Assembly: GCA_016800925.1 (NCBI GenBank)
Contig: JABCPU010000256.1
Coordinates: 1 to 64,000 of the forward strand
Length of the DNA stretch: 64,000 bases
Direction: 5' to 3'
Source: Suillus spraguei
Taxonomy: Eukaryota; Basidiomycota; Agaricomycetes; Boletales; Suillaceae
How positions within the stretch are numbered: position 1 is the stretch's first letter; each line of letters starts with the position of its first letter. The notes under the pieces were generated by a model. That model did no database searches and was not told the DNA's origin. It saw only the letters and a program-made list of their open reading frames with translations. The translations under genes and the position numbers were made by a program. This document shows positions 36,701-47,900 of the stretch, in pieces.

Positions 36701-38891
36701 GATCAGCACGGCTCGAGCTCGAAAGAGGATCAACACACTCACACCCTGCGAACAGTGACCAAGGACTTCTATCGGCACGGCTCGAGCTCGGAGGAGGATC
36801 GACACACTCACATGCTGCCAACGGTGGGCAAGGACTTCGATCAGCATGGCTCCAGCTTGGAGGATCAACATACTCACAAACTGCGAATAGTGGGCAACGA
36901 CTTAGATCAGCATGGCTCGAGCTCGAAGGAGGATAAACACACTCACAACCTGAAAACGGTGGGTAAGGACTTCGATCAGCATGGCTCGAGCTCGAAAGAA
37001 AATTGATACACTCACATCCTGCGAACAGTAGGAAACGACTTGAATCAACATGGCTCAAGTTTGAAGAAGTATCGCCACACTCACATCCTGTGAACAGTGG
37101 GCAGGGACTTGGATCAGCATGGCTGGAGCTCGAGGGAGGATCGACACACTCACATCCTGCGAACAGTGGGCAACGACTCGATCAGCATGGCTCGAGCTCA
37201 AGGGAGAATTGAGATACTTACAACCTGCGAACAGTGGGCAAGGACTTCGATCAGCATAACTCGAGCTCGAAGGAGGATCGACACACTCACATCCTGCAAA
37301 CAGTGGGAAACGACTTGGATCAGTATGGCTAAAGCTTGAAGGAAGATCGGTATGCTTACCCACTGTTAATAGATGGGCAATGCTTGGATCAGTATGACTC
37401 GAGCTCGAAGGAGCATCGACACACTCACAGGCTACGAATAGTGGGCATGTACTTCGATCAGCATGGCTCGAGCGCGAAGAGGAACGACACACTCACACCC
37501 TGCAAACAGTGGGCAAGGATTTCGATCAGGATGTATTGAACTTGCATGAGGATCGACACACTCACAACCTGCGATCAGTGGGCGACGACTTTGATAAGCA
37601 TGGCTCAGGTTTCAAGAGGATCAAGAGACATACCGTCTGCAAGTAAATGCCCATCATAAATGAGAACAACTTTTAAACACTTCAACAATCACAATCTTAC
37701 ATAAATGTGCGGAAACCAGATACTCGATCTTTTTATTATCATCTCATGCCGACCCTCAGTTGTCTTAGCAGGGTTAAAAATGTCCGGGACGGTTCTGGAC
37801 AATATCAGTCAGTAACGCTCGTAGCAGGTCAATGAGACGATTGGTAGTTACTTCTCAACTGCATATTTAACGCAGAGCTCCAAGTTGGTCCGCTGTGTCG
37901 AGATAAACAATTGCTTCACCACCTCATTATCCAGAGTTCTAGCCGTGTGTTCAATGAGTGGCCTGCAATCTACGCCATCCTTGTTCATGTCTAATACGTC
38001 AATGGGCATCATGTATCGCAACTTGACCATTTTCTGGCTTACTGGAAAGGCACACACAACATTTTGGAGGCCATTGGAAATCCTTGAGAAACTTCATTTG
38101 GGGCCCGCTGAAAAATGACTCCTCGGCGTGCATCGGGGCCAATTCTCTAGCGTCTCTCAGCGGTACACCCTTTGATTTCAGCTCTGTGTATGCGATGTCG
38201 TAGAGGGCATCGAATTTGGTGAACAATACCATCACTGGGACTGAGGATTGTGATTTTGTGTATCAGTGGAACCTCAGCGATGGTAGGACATGAAAGCTTA
38301 CTACTTCCTGTGTTGCATTGAGAGAAAAATTTGATTTCGCCTGTAGTGAATGACCTGCTTTCTTGGTCCATCGGGATGCAGTACCTGTGTTAAAATGTGA
38401 GATGGTACACGTCACAGTTGATCAAATACAATTACCAGATAGCATGAAGTCGATCTTTTAATCTGGTTTCATTAGAACGGCGCGCGATGAATGCTTTGAC
38501 CTTGTCAAATTCAGATTCACTGCCCGCCTCAAAACCGCGCGAATCATGAAAGACAAATCCTGGGTTGCTTTGAAACACTAATTCATTCTCGATATTGTGC
38601 TCTCCACGCTGAGAGCACGTCAGTTCACGTCATCAGCTAATAGCACACCTTACCTCTCTGGATGAAGTTAAAACTGCAGGATCGATCTGATGTCGATGGG
38701 TTAGTTATCACTATCAGCCTCTTACAGACAACATGAATGAGGTGCACCTTTTTTCCAGCGCCGTTATAGATTTCTGGATTCCCCCGCGTGTTGCAAATTC
38801 TTTGGAGGATGGTAGTCTTTCCTGCATTCGCTCTTCCTATAATGAGGATTCGAAAGCGACCAATTTTTTCCCTTATATTTGATGGATCCAT
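33786..38891 (-). CDS. P-loop GTPase M1, with a micro-exon array
   Basis: Putative GTPase of an Agaricomycete P-loop family. Exon 1 (start 38891) reads MDPSNIREKIGRFRILIIG, then Walker A RANAGKTTILQRIC. Next come RGEHNIENELVFQSNPGFVF, switch-like DSRGFEAGSESEF, LKDRLHAIW-YCIPMDQESRS, FFSQCNTGS, VPVMVLFTKFDALY (G4-like TKFD), NMNKDGVDCRPLIEHTARTL and FISTQRTNLELCVKYAVE. A 94-nt exon (37701-37794) ends IIKRSSIWFPHIY in phase 0. The array of three-base exons follows (see separate entry). An 18-nt exon SRLLSV, an ASGSSPLENNVQLMS exon and AAVIIFEHSFYIFEKQRYL close the series, then an Ala/Glu helical region, a Lys/Glu-rich stretch and NHRLPRP. Function unknown; an immune-like role is speculation. 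Confidence 0.8.
34547..37636 (-). repeat. Micro-exon array of M1: about 45 diverged units, each AG|NNN|GTNAGT
   Basis: Read on the coding strand, 44 consecutive units from 37636 down to about 34673 each show a CAG or TAG acceptor, exactly three bases and a GTGAGT-like donor (GTGAGT, GTAAGT, GTTAGT, GTCAGT, GTACGT; one weak GTCTGC at 35239). A CTGAT-like branch motif lies about 27 nt before each AG. One unit near 34612 has lost its AG, and a last AAA unit lies at 34547-34549. Triplets seen include GAT (8), GGT (8), GTT (7), TAT, TTT (3 each), CAT, CCT, AAT (2 each) and single ACG, TGG, GCG, GAG, CTT, AGT, TTG, GTC and CCG. None is a stop. Spacing is mostly 66-69 nt, so a read-through frame is broken while the splice signals persist. 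Confidence 0.8.
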
Positions 38892-39733
38892 GGGGAAGAT
38901 AGTAAATACTGAGGGAGAAGGAACATCGGCGTAGCCCTATAATTTATCACTGTAGTGTGTGAACCCGGAAAATGCCCAATACTAAACTAGTCTATCTAGA
39001 TAAATTAGCCTAAGTGAACAGCCAGGGTATTGTAGCTGTGTACCATTAGTAGGGTGTGACATGGATGCACTCGTGGTGCCACCACCCGGCGCACCCAAGC
39101 CGTGGGCGAATAGTACTCTGAAAGCTTACTCGCACCCCATGGTACGGGTCAAAGTATCATGGAAGTGAGTGGATCCGTGAGTAGATGCGCAGTTGCGTAT
39201 GGGACTTGAAATGCTGAGTGGCCAATATTGTGGTAAACGGTAAATATAGCGGTCGTGTGAAACAGGCCAGCATTCATTATGTAATTGCACCGAACGATGT
39301 TAACTCGTCCGCCGTATATTTCAAAACAGACGTTAAGGTTTGTTGTACGCTTGTACAATAAGTTAGCCACGTCGTGCAGCAGGTAACAATTTGCTTTGTG
39401 ATACCTTGGTTGAGTTTATACTTCGTGCCTTCACCTGTCTGCATGCGTTTTTTGAGGATTACCTGGTCTATGGTTTACGCCGTGCGAGGTCGGTGCCACA
39501 TGTAACTCAAGACAAGCTCAAGATAGTTCGGAGTCCCGTCGCCTTTTTGTGTGTCGCTTAATCAACAGTTATTCATGTTCTTGTGATGGCACACATGTGT
39601 TCTATATTTTATAACTGATGACGAGTTCAAGGTGTCGGCCAGGTATTCACGTCAGGGTACCCGACGCATGACTCACACTCAACGTTTACAGTAGCCCAGA
39701 CTCGGAGTAGACTCTTCCCTAAATCAAATCAGT
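38892..39733. promoter_or_regulatory. Divergent intergenic region between M1 and G1
   Basis: 842 bp between two start codons pointing outward. It should hold both promoters. I see no clear TATA box and no gene in it. Confidence 0.5.
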
Positions 39734-42386
39734 ATGGCAAGTTCTCTTCGCGCCTCAACGGGATCCTACCCTTTACACATCTATGGTATTCAATTCTTGC
39801 CGTCAAACGGTATCATCAATCCGGCTGAATATATCTAATAGGTATCACTATCGATTTCAGCAAGTCAAAAACGAAGGTAGAGTCCGCTGAATTATGGATA
39901 GGCAGGTTGCATTCGCCAATCGGACACGAAGCAGGAAAGAGTTTGCGACGGTCATTTTCTCCGCCCATGTAAGTACTCCACCCCAACGCATGTTCTCACC
40001 TGAGCTGCCACTGTACTATAGGAAGCTTTCTCAGGGCGATACATTTTCCTTACATATGCGTTACAAGAAATGGCTTGGGACAAAACCCGAAGAAATGATT
40101 GTCAACCCAGAAGATATTTTCCGTGTGTATAGTGCAGGCGAAAGACAAGGTGAAACAATAATCATCGTATCTCGCCTTGAGCTCAACCTTACATGCGTAG
40201 AATACATCCAGTTTCATAAGAAAACGAGGATCATCATCGAGCTTTCTGAGAATGCGACAATCGAAGTGAGGATCCACGTCTGGCATTGAACTCGTCTAAG
40301 TCCTAGATCAACAGACTGGACAATTTGTCTCTTCCGATGAAAACCTCGAGCTCCGGCCTATCACTTCTGAAATATTTCGCAAGTGTCCTCGGTGAGTAAG
40401 GATGACTATAAAGTGTCAGTCTTGAGGTTGACAATCTCAAGGTTCCGAATTCTGGTGATAGGAAATGTATCTAGCTTTCTCTGATCTCAGGCCAGTGTTG
40501 ACGACATACTTTCAATAGACTGGTGTTGGCAAGTCATCACTGATAAACCACGCATTTGGAGTGGAAAAAGCTGTGGGCTGAACCGACACTTCAACGAGCA
40601 CAGCTACTCATACTATCATTAGGTCGCTTCGCACGATAAGCCAGGCGAGGCTAGCATTGACCATGAGTTCACTTCACCGCAGAACGACAAATTTGTTCTC
40701 CATGATAGTAAAGGTTTTGAACCAGGGGAAGAAGGCAACCTCAAAATAGTCCGAGATTTCATTAACCGTCGGAGGAACATGTCTACTCCGGGAAATCAGT
40801 TGCATGCTATTTGGCAAGGATTCTATCTCGAGCGTTTTGTTATGGTGGACTCATCAAATACCCGGAAGGCTTTGCATTGAGATACCTCGTGCAGGTGCAC
40901 GTTTGCTAGAGACGGGAACAGAGGAATTTCTGACACTGAAAAGTAGTGGAATGCTGGGAAACAGTAAGTGAATCAATAACTGTCTCTGCTGTGAGTTGGA
41001 GCTTACACTTGGTCGAAGCTCCCGTTGTTGTCATTCTTACTAAATACGATAAGCTCATCGACCGCATAGAGCGAACTCTAGACGAAACCTCTCTCAATAG
41101 ATTGAGCGACGAAGCCATCAAGGAACTCGCGAAGAATAAAGCAGAGGCCGAGCTGCAGGACATCTGCATCAGACCTCTGAAGAAATTTGCAGGGCCTGAT
41201 ATTCCCCACGCCAAGATTTCTAGTACGTACCGATATTCCGCAGGTTCATGCATACCTCTGAAGCGTCATATCACAGCCCACAAAGGCTATAAGGAGACAC
41301 TCACCGATCTGATCCAAATAACTGAAGACTGTGTCGGTCAGTATTCTACGCCCGAGGTCGCGGTGATGACCTCCATCGCCCAGCGAGTGCATCCTGGACT
41401 CAAAATAAAGGCATCAATCGAGTGAGCCTTACTTGCTTCATTATTATCTCGTTATTTACGTAGCGTCAGGGTTGGCAAGAGAAGTCTGTCCCAGCTTCGC
41501 GTTGATAATTACCAAATACGATCTAAATCTTCATGTCTTGCAGGATATTGGAAGGCGCTTGGATCAAGCACGACGTTCAAGAACCGCAAGACGTGGGATT
41601 GTCTATATGTGCTCCACACCGACATCATCAATGTGTGGAACTTCTATGACCCTCATCGTGTAATGACCATCTTATTTGTTGTCGTCACATCCGTCCTAAC
41701 GTGATTTGTGCATAGTACTTGCACAGTCAAGAATTCAGGAAAATGATGGTGAAAATGGTCGATGGGCTAGAAGTTGGACCTACATCTAATCCCACTAGGA
41801 CAATGTAGGCCGGTCTTTACGTGACAGATCGATTTTCATCTCACTGACTACTTACAGGACTATCGGGCTATCTATGGTAGGCACTATTGCGGGAATCGTG
41901 TCCACCTCGGCGGGACCTGCAGCTCCCATCGTAGTACCAATCGCAGCAAGCGCTGTACTCGCCAAATGGGTTTACGATGTATATCAAATATCGTACGTAC
42001 CACTATTTTTTCGTGAGTGAAAAGATATCGACACTTTCCTCAGCCACGCAGTGCTTCAGCACTTCATGTGCTACATCATCCACTTGACACTTGTGTTGCA
42101 AACACTTTATCTCGTGTCAGAAAGCCAAGAAGTTACTCGTAGAGTTATCAAGCTCGCAGTCGCTTCCTACCTCGCCTCCCCAATAAGCGGAGAAGTTCTT
42201 GCTTGGATCCAGGAGTACGACAAGCATTTGACCATCCTGGAACGCGCGGATCGCGATACCTTGGATAAAATTATCGAGATGATGCAATTTTATAGCATCG
42301 ATGCGGCACAAATGTCCAAGCTTCGACAAAAGATTCCCCCTGTGGGTTCGCTACCAGACGAACCTTGGGAAACCGAGAAGTCGTAG
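39734..42386 (+). CDS. P-loop GTPase G1 with hydrophobic segment
   Basis: Start MASSLRASTGSYPLHIYG, then ITIDFSKSKTKVESAELWIG and KLSQGDTFSLHMRYKKWLG in a sheet-like N-terminal domain. The G domain starts FRILVIGN and continues TGVGKSSLINHAFGVEK (Walker A), FVLHDSKGFEPGEEGN (G3-like), RRRNMSTPGNQLHAIW, EIPRAGARLLETGTEEFL and VVVILTKYDKLIDRIER (G4-like TKYD). Further exons give LQDICIRPLKKFAGPDIPH, NRKTWDCLYVLHTDIINVWN, a Gly/Ala-rich segment TIGLSMVGTIAGIVSTSAGP followed by APIVVPIAASAVLAKWVYD, and a helical tail ERADRDTLDKIIEMMQFYSI. The intron after HAIW uses a GC donor (GCAAGG) where G2 and G3 have GTAAGG. It is the most intact of the three G copies and is divergent from M1. Confidence 0.75.
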
Positions 42387-42931
42387 CACTCGATTCCTTC
42401 TTCCGTAGATGGTTTTACACGTGGGGGGTGTCTGGATACTGACACGATAGCTGCTTGCTTGTACTATATGGCTGGGTTATGGCTGATTATCGCGCTTCCA
42501 TAGTATGTTAATGTCTTCTATTATAGCCGTTCTCATAATTATACGGAATGGCAAAAGTTGAAAGACAATGTGTCGCCATCACCCTCCCTCGAAATACCTC
42601 AATTTAGGGCTACATCCATTGTCCATCTTGATGCACACACAAAGACTACTACTGAAACTAATAGCATGAGCAAAGTCAAACCTACGAAAGTCAAGGAACT
42701 TGTATTCCACATCTCCGAACCCAACTATCTCGAATTTATCATCCTCGCGAAACATGACGAATCCATGAGACTTACTGCATGTTCACGCAGGAATTGCAAT
42801 TACACGAAGCGCTCACTTGTGACTGGTCCTTCAATAATGTCGTAGGCAATGATCCCAATGAGAGTCAGGATCGAGCAGCGCTTGCCTCGCACAGAGCATT
42901 TCCTTTGCACACATCTTAAATAAAATAGTTG
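42387..42931. other. 3' flank of G1 with a possible element fragment
   Basis: The first 140 bases match the 3' flanks of G2 and G3. An open frame at 42558-42845 (KVKELVFHISEPNYLEF) could be part of a transposon protein, but I cannot assign it. Confidence 0.3.
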
Positions 42932-43464
42932 TCACGTACCAGTAGATAAAAAGTTTGACGTATACCTTGTTCCAATTTTTGATCTCCCATGGCGTTGAAT
43001 GGTTGTCCTTTCATCATTTGCACCCTCATCTCCAAATATCGACATTTCGGGGTCAGGTGCCATCTCTGCAATACTATTCATAGATATAGCACATATTTCC
43101 TTGTTCCTTTCAAGAGCACGGGCTGGAATACACTTGCGATTGAGGTGCAGCCGATGAAGTGTGCGAAAAAGTGTTGGTATAGATACAAACACCCCGAGGC
43201 GAGAGCACAATTCATGTTGAAGCTCATCAAGATAGTTGGTAGGATGGTGAATGATGGTGGTGATGAATGTAATGTCATTAATAGTGAGACTGCGATGCTT
43301 GACTGTTGTAGTGGTACCGCGAACCCAAGAGAAAGAGTTGTAAGACTTTGTATACGAGTCTTCTTGACCCCAAGTAGATGGCATATATGCTTGAAAGAAT
43401 GCCCAAGCCGATGTAGAATAGAAATTGAAGCTTTCAAGTCTGCTGAAACAGCGCGTAGTGGCAT
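42932..43464 (-). pseudogene. Truncated Tc1/mariner-type DDE transposase
   Basis: The N-terminal helix-turn-helix is visible from 43464 (MPLRAVSADLKASISILHRL, then SFKHICHLLGVKKT). After a frame change near 43380 the catalytic region follows: NYLDELQHELCSRLGVFVSI, PTLFRTLHRLHLNRKCIPAR and FGDEGANDERTTIQRHGRS, which carries the DDE-type Asp. The last third is missing. No TIRs are evident. It lies between G1 and M2 and is probably inactive. Confidence 0.75.
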
Positions 43465-43526
43465 TGTGGACCTAACTGTGATGGTGAGCGGCTTAGAAGT
43501 GCTTGATTCCACATAAAAACGGCTGT

Positions 43527-43590
43527 GACATGCCAAGATACCATAACAGTTTATAAATAGCTCCGAGATCTGGGCCCCCGTCCTACTGTC
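43527..43590 (+). repeat. LTR-like fragment
   Basis: TGACATGCCAAGATACCATA and a following CTCCGAGATCTGGGCCC stretch match the LTR-like block at 54176-54290. It is an old solo fragment. Confidence 0.4.
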
Positions 43591-44094
43591 CATAAGAAAT
43601 TGGGTTCTGTATCATGAGTGACTCATAACCATCTTGATCGAGATCTCCGGAGTTGAAATTTCGAAACGGCAACTAAAAATATCGTCACAAGAAAGGAGAC
43701 AAGTCCTGACGAGTTGTATAGTAGGCTTGCATGTTTCATGTCACAGTACCAACCTATTTACCACAGTAAAATGAAACAAGTTCGCAGAAAATGGGAATGT
43801 TATTTTAGAAGCGCCAATAGCTATGTCTCCCCGCCGTGCACCTTTTTCATCCTCTATGTACTTACGTTCTCCTCGTCCATGGCAGACTTGACCGTCCCTC
43901 CACTGTATGTCCGGCTTACAAGGGCGGACGCTTCCTTTCCGAGAATTTCAGCATGGTGCGAGTGTGAATTGATATGCTCACTATTACTAACAGCTCTTGA
44001 ATTCCTTGTCTCAGCATGACTCGAACCTTTCGAGGAATCGACAATTTCGTCGATGTCTTGGACTGCACGCTGTGATCCTGATATTAAGCGATGG

Positions 44095-44944
44095 GTGTCA
44101 CTGTCATGTCAGCCGCGGCAAGCTCATGGGCACAGGATCCAGTCGTTATACTTTGACGCGCTTGCATGTTTATAGGACACGTCGTAAGGTCCGACTGGAG
44201 ACCATGATAGCATGGGTGACAACCAGCGCTGCAAAATTCTCCATGGACTTCATGCCGATATCCTGTAAGTTGGTTTTTCCTCTGTTCGAAGATGGCGTCG
44301 GCTGTCAGTCCATCGAGAAGATGCATCTAGATGGACCGCGTGATCGTTATCCTATCATATCAGCGATATTAAGAACGGGTTCTGACTGTGGCATGCACAG
44401 AGTAGCGCAAGCATCCACTAAAACGGCATAATCCACAGCCATAATGATATGCACCATTGCAAGTTGTCTCTGAAAGGATGAAAGTCAACGTGCGTCTGCT
44501 GCTCATGGCAAAGTGCATTGAGCTTGAAGGCTATCTTCCTCTCGCAGCCAAGTTTTTTCAGAGATCTTATCCATTCATAGCCAGCTGGAGTCACCAAGAT
44601 TCTCAGGAACGTTTAATTTCATGTGTGTACGTGGAGCGCAAGGCTAAAGTGACAGTAAATGGGATTTCTTTCTAGAATAAAGTCATGCATTTTGAAACAG
44701 GCAGAGCACAATACAATTGAAATTGGACCACAGATACTTGAAATGTACATCAAGCGCAGTCTCTCTCATCACTGTCTTAACTCAGTGTAACCAACATCTT
44801 CCAAACATGTATACCCATATTGCGTAATCATACAGCCCTTTCTTCCACATCCTCGACAGATATTTGAAACAACGTGCATTCACAGCCGAGACTACCTCCA
44901 CTCCGGACTAGAATATCACTGATGTTGCGTTGTACTGCCTCCCA
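44095..44944. repeat. Duplicated block downstream of M2
   Basis: Partner of 32928-33785, more diverged than the coding parts of M1 and M2. No gene supported. The interval 43591-44094 just left of it holds no recognisable feature either. Confidence 0.6.
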
Positions 44945-47900
44945 TTATGGTCTTGCTGAAGACAAGCAGATCAGTGGAATTACTAGCATAACATGACAGT
45001 GAAACATACGCAGGCGATGATTTAAAGTGATTTCAAGGACAGTCTTCATTAACCCTGCCTTCACCTGAGAGCACAAAACTTCTGTCTCCTCCTTAGAAGC
45101 TTCTTTCTTCTTCCCCTTAGACCGTCGGAAAGCTTTGTGTACCTTCCTCTTCAACGGTTCAAATGGTGACTTCGCCATCCAAGTAGACCGTTTTCCTTTC
45201 ACAGCTTCTTCAGATGCGCGGGAGGCAGTAGCCACAGCTTCTTCATATGCGCGGGAGGCAGTAGCCACAGCTTCTTCGTATGCGCGAGTGACAGTAGTCA
45301 CAGCTTCTTCATATGTAGGGGCGGGGATAGTCACAGCTTTTTCATACGCCTGGACGGCAGCGTTGACGCCTGTCTTGACAGCAGCTGCGTGCGGAGATGC
45401 TATGTACTGCTCGAGAGCGACAAGAAAAGAGGGAACTGAATTTGTCTTGTCCTGAAGATAGCGTTGCTTGTCGTGAATGTAGAAAGAGTGTTCGAAGATA
45501 ATGACAGCAGCTAAATTATGAATGATAAGCAGGTTCATCGTAATGTAGCATCAAAAATCACCAGAAATGAGCTGAACATTATTCTCCAAGGGTGATAAGC
45601 CAGACGCCTGGCACATGAGAAACGTGTATACTTTTTGACCAATTGGACATACCACACAGAGCAACCTAGACTGCATATCTGCACAATGGCTGTGCGAAAG
45701 CTGGTCAAATCATGATGTGAATTTGAGGATCGCCCACTTCCACGAGGATCGAGACACTCACTTCCTGCGAACAGTAGCCAAGGACTTGGATCAGCACGGC
45801 TCGAGCTCGAAGGACGATCGACACACTCACTTCCTGCGAACAGTGGCCAAGGACTTGGATCAGCACGGCTCGAGCTCGAAGAACGATCGACACACTCACT
45901 CTCTGCGAACAGTGGCCAAGGACTTGGATCAGCACGGCTCGAGCTCGAAGGACGATCGACACACTCACAAACTGCGAACAGTGGCCAAGGACTTGGATCA
46001 GCACGGCTCGAGCTCGAAGGACGATCGACACACTCACGTCCTGCGAACAGTGGCCAAGGACTTGGATCAGCACGGCTCGAGCTCGAAGGACGATCGACAC
46101 ACTCACTCTCTGCGAACAGTGGCCAAGGACTTGGATCAGCACGGCTCGAGCTCGAAGGACGATCGACACACTCACTCTCTGCGAACAGTGGCCAAGGACT
46201 TGGATCAGCACGGCTCGAGCTCGAAGGACGATCGACACACTCACTCTCTGCGAACAGTGGCCAAGGACTTGGATCAGCACGGCTCGAGCTCGAAGGACGA
46301 TCGACACACTCACTTCCTGCGAACAGTGGCCAAGGACTTGGATCAGCACGGCTCGAGCTCGAAGGACGATCGACACACTCACGTCCTGCGAACAGTGGCC
46401 AAGGACTTGGATCAGCACGGCTCGAGCTCGAAGGACGATCGACACACTCACAAACTGCGAACAGTGGCCAAGGACTTGGATCAGCGCGGCTCGAGCTCGA
46501 AGGACGATCGACACACTCACAAACTGCGAACAGTGGCCAAGGACTTGGATCAGCACGGCTCGAGCTCGAAGGACGATCGACACACTCACGTCCTGCGAAC
46601 AGTGGCCAAGGACTTGGATCAGCACGGCTCGAGCTCGAAGGACGATCGACACACTCACGTCCTGCGAACAGTGGCCAAGGACTTGGATCAGCACGGCTCG
46701 AGCTCGAAGGACGATCGACACACTCACAAACTGCGAACAGTGGCCAAGGACTTGGATCAGCGCGGCTCGAGCTCGAAGGACGATCGACACACTCACAAAC
46801 TGCGAACAGTGGCCAAGGACTTGGATCAGCACGGCTCGAGCTCGAAGGACGATCGACACACTCACTCTCTGCGAACAGTGGCCAAGGACTTGGATCAGCA
46901 CGGCTCGAGCTCGAAGGACGATCGACACACTCACAAACTGCGAACAGTGGCCAAGGACTTGGATCAGCACGGCTCGAGCTCGAAGGACGATCGACACACT
47001 CACGTCCTGCGAACAGTGGCCAAGGACTTGGATCAGCACGGCTCGAGCTCGAAGGACGATCGACACACTCACGTCCTGCGAACAGTGGCCAAGGACTTGG
47101 ATCAGCACGGCTCGAGCTCGAAGGACGATCGACACACTCACGTCCTGCGAACAGTGGCCAAGGACTTGGATCAGCACGGCTCGAGCTCGAAGGACGATCG
47201 ACACACTCACTCTCTGCGAACAGTGGCCAAGGACTTGGATCAGCACGGCTCGAGCTCGAAGGACGATCGACACACTCACAAACTGCGAACAGTGGCCAAG
47301 GACTTGGATCAGCGCGGCTCGAGCTCGAAGGACGATCGACACACTCACTCTCTGCGAACAGTGGCCAAGGACTTGGATCAGCACGGCTCGAGCTCGAAGG
47401 ACGATCGACACACTCACGTCCTGCGAACAGTGGCCAAGGACTTGGATCAGCACGGCTCGAGCTCGAAGGACGATCGACACACTCACTCTCTGCGAACAGT
47501 GGCCAAGGACTTGGATCAGCACGGCTCGAGCTCGAAGGACGATCGACACACTCACTTCCTGCGAACAGTGGCCAAGGACTTGGATCAGCACGGCTCGAGC
47601 TCGAAGGACGATCGACACACTCACTCTCTGCGAACAGTGGCCAAGGACTTGGATCAGCACGGCTCGAGCTCGAAGGACGATCGACACACTCACTTCCTGC
47701 GAACAGTGGCCAAGGACTTGGATCAGCACGGCTCGAGCTCGAAGGACGATCGACACACTCACTCTCTGCGAACAGTGGCCAAGGACTTGGATCAGCATGT
47801 CTTGAAAGTATTAATAAACATACCATCTGCAAGAAATGCACAAGGTAAATGAGAACCTTCAAATTATCGGTCAATCTTACCCAAATATGTGGAAACCAGA

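Noticed and set aside
45762..47826. CRISPR-like array of repeats and spacers
   Set aside because: The variable part is only three bases, the organism is a eukaryote, and no cas genes are present.
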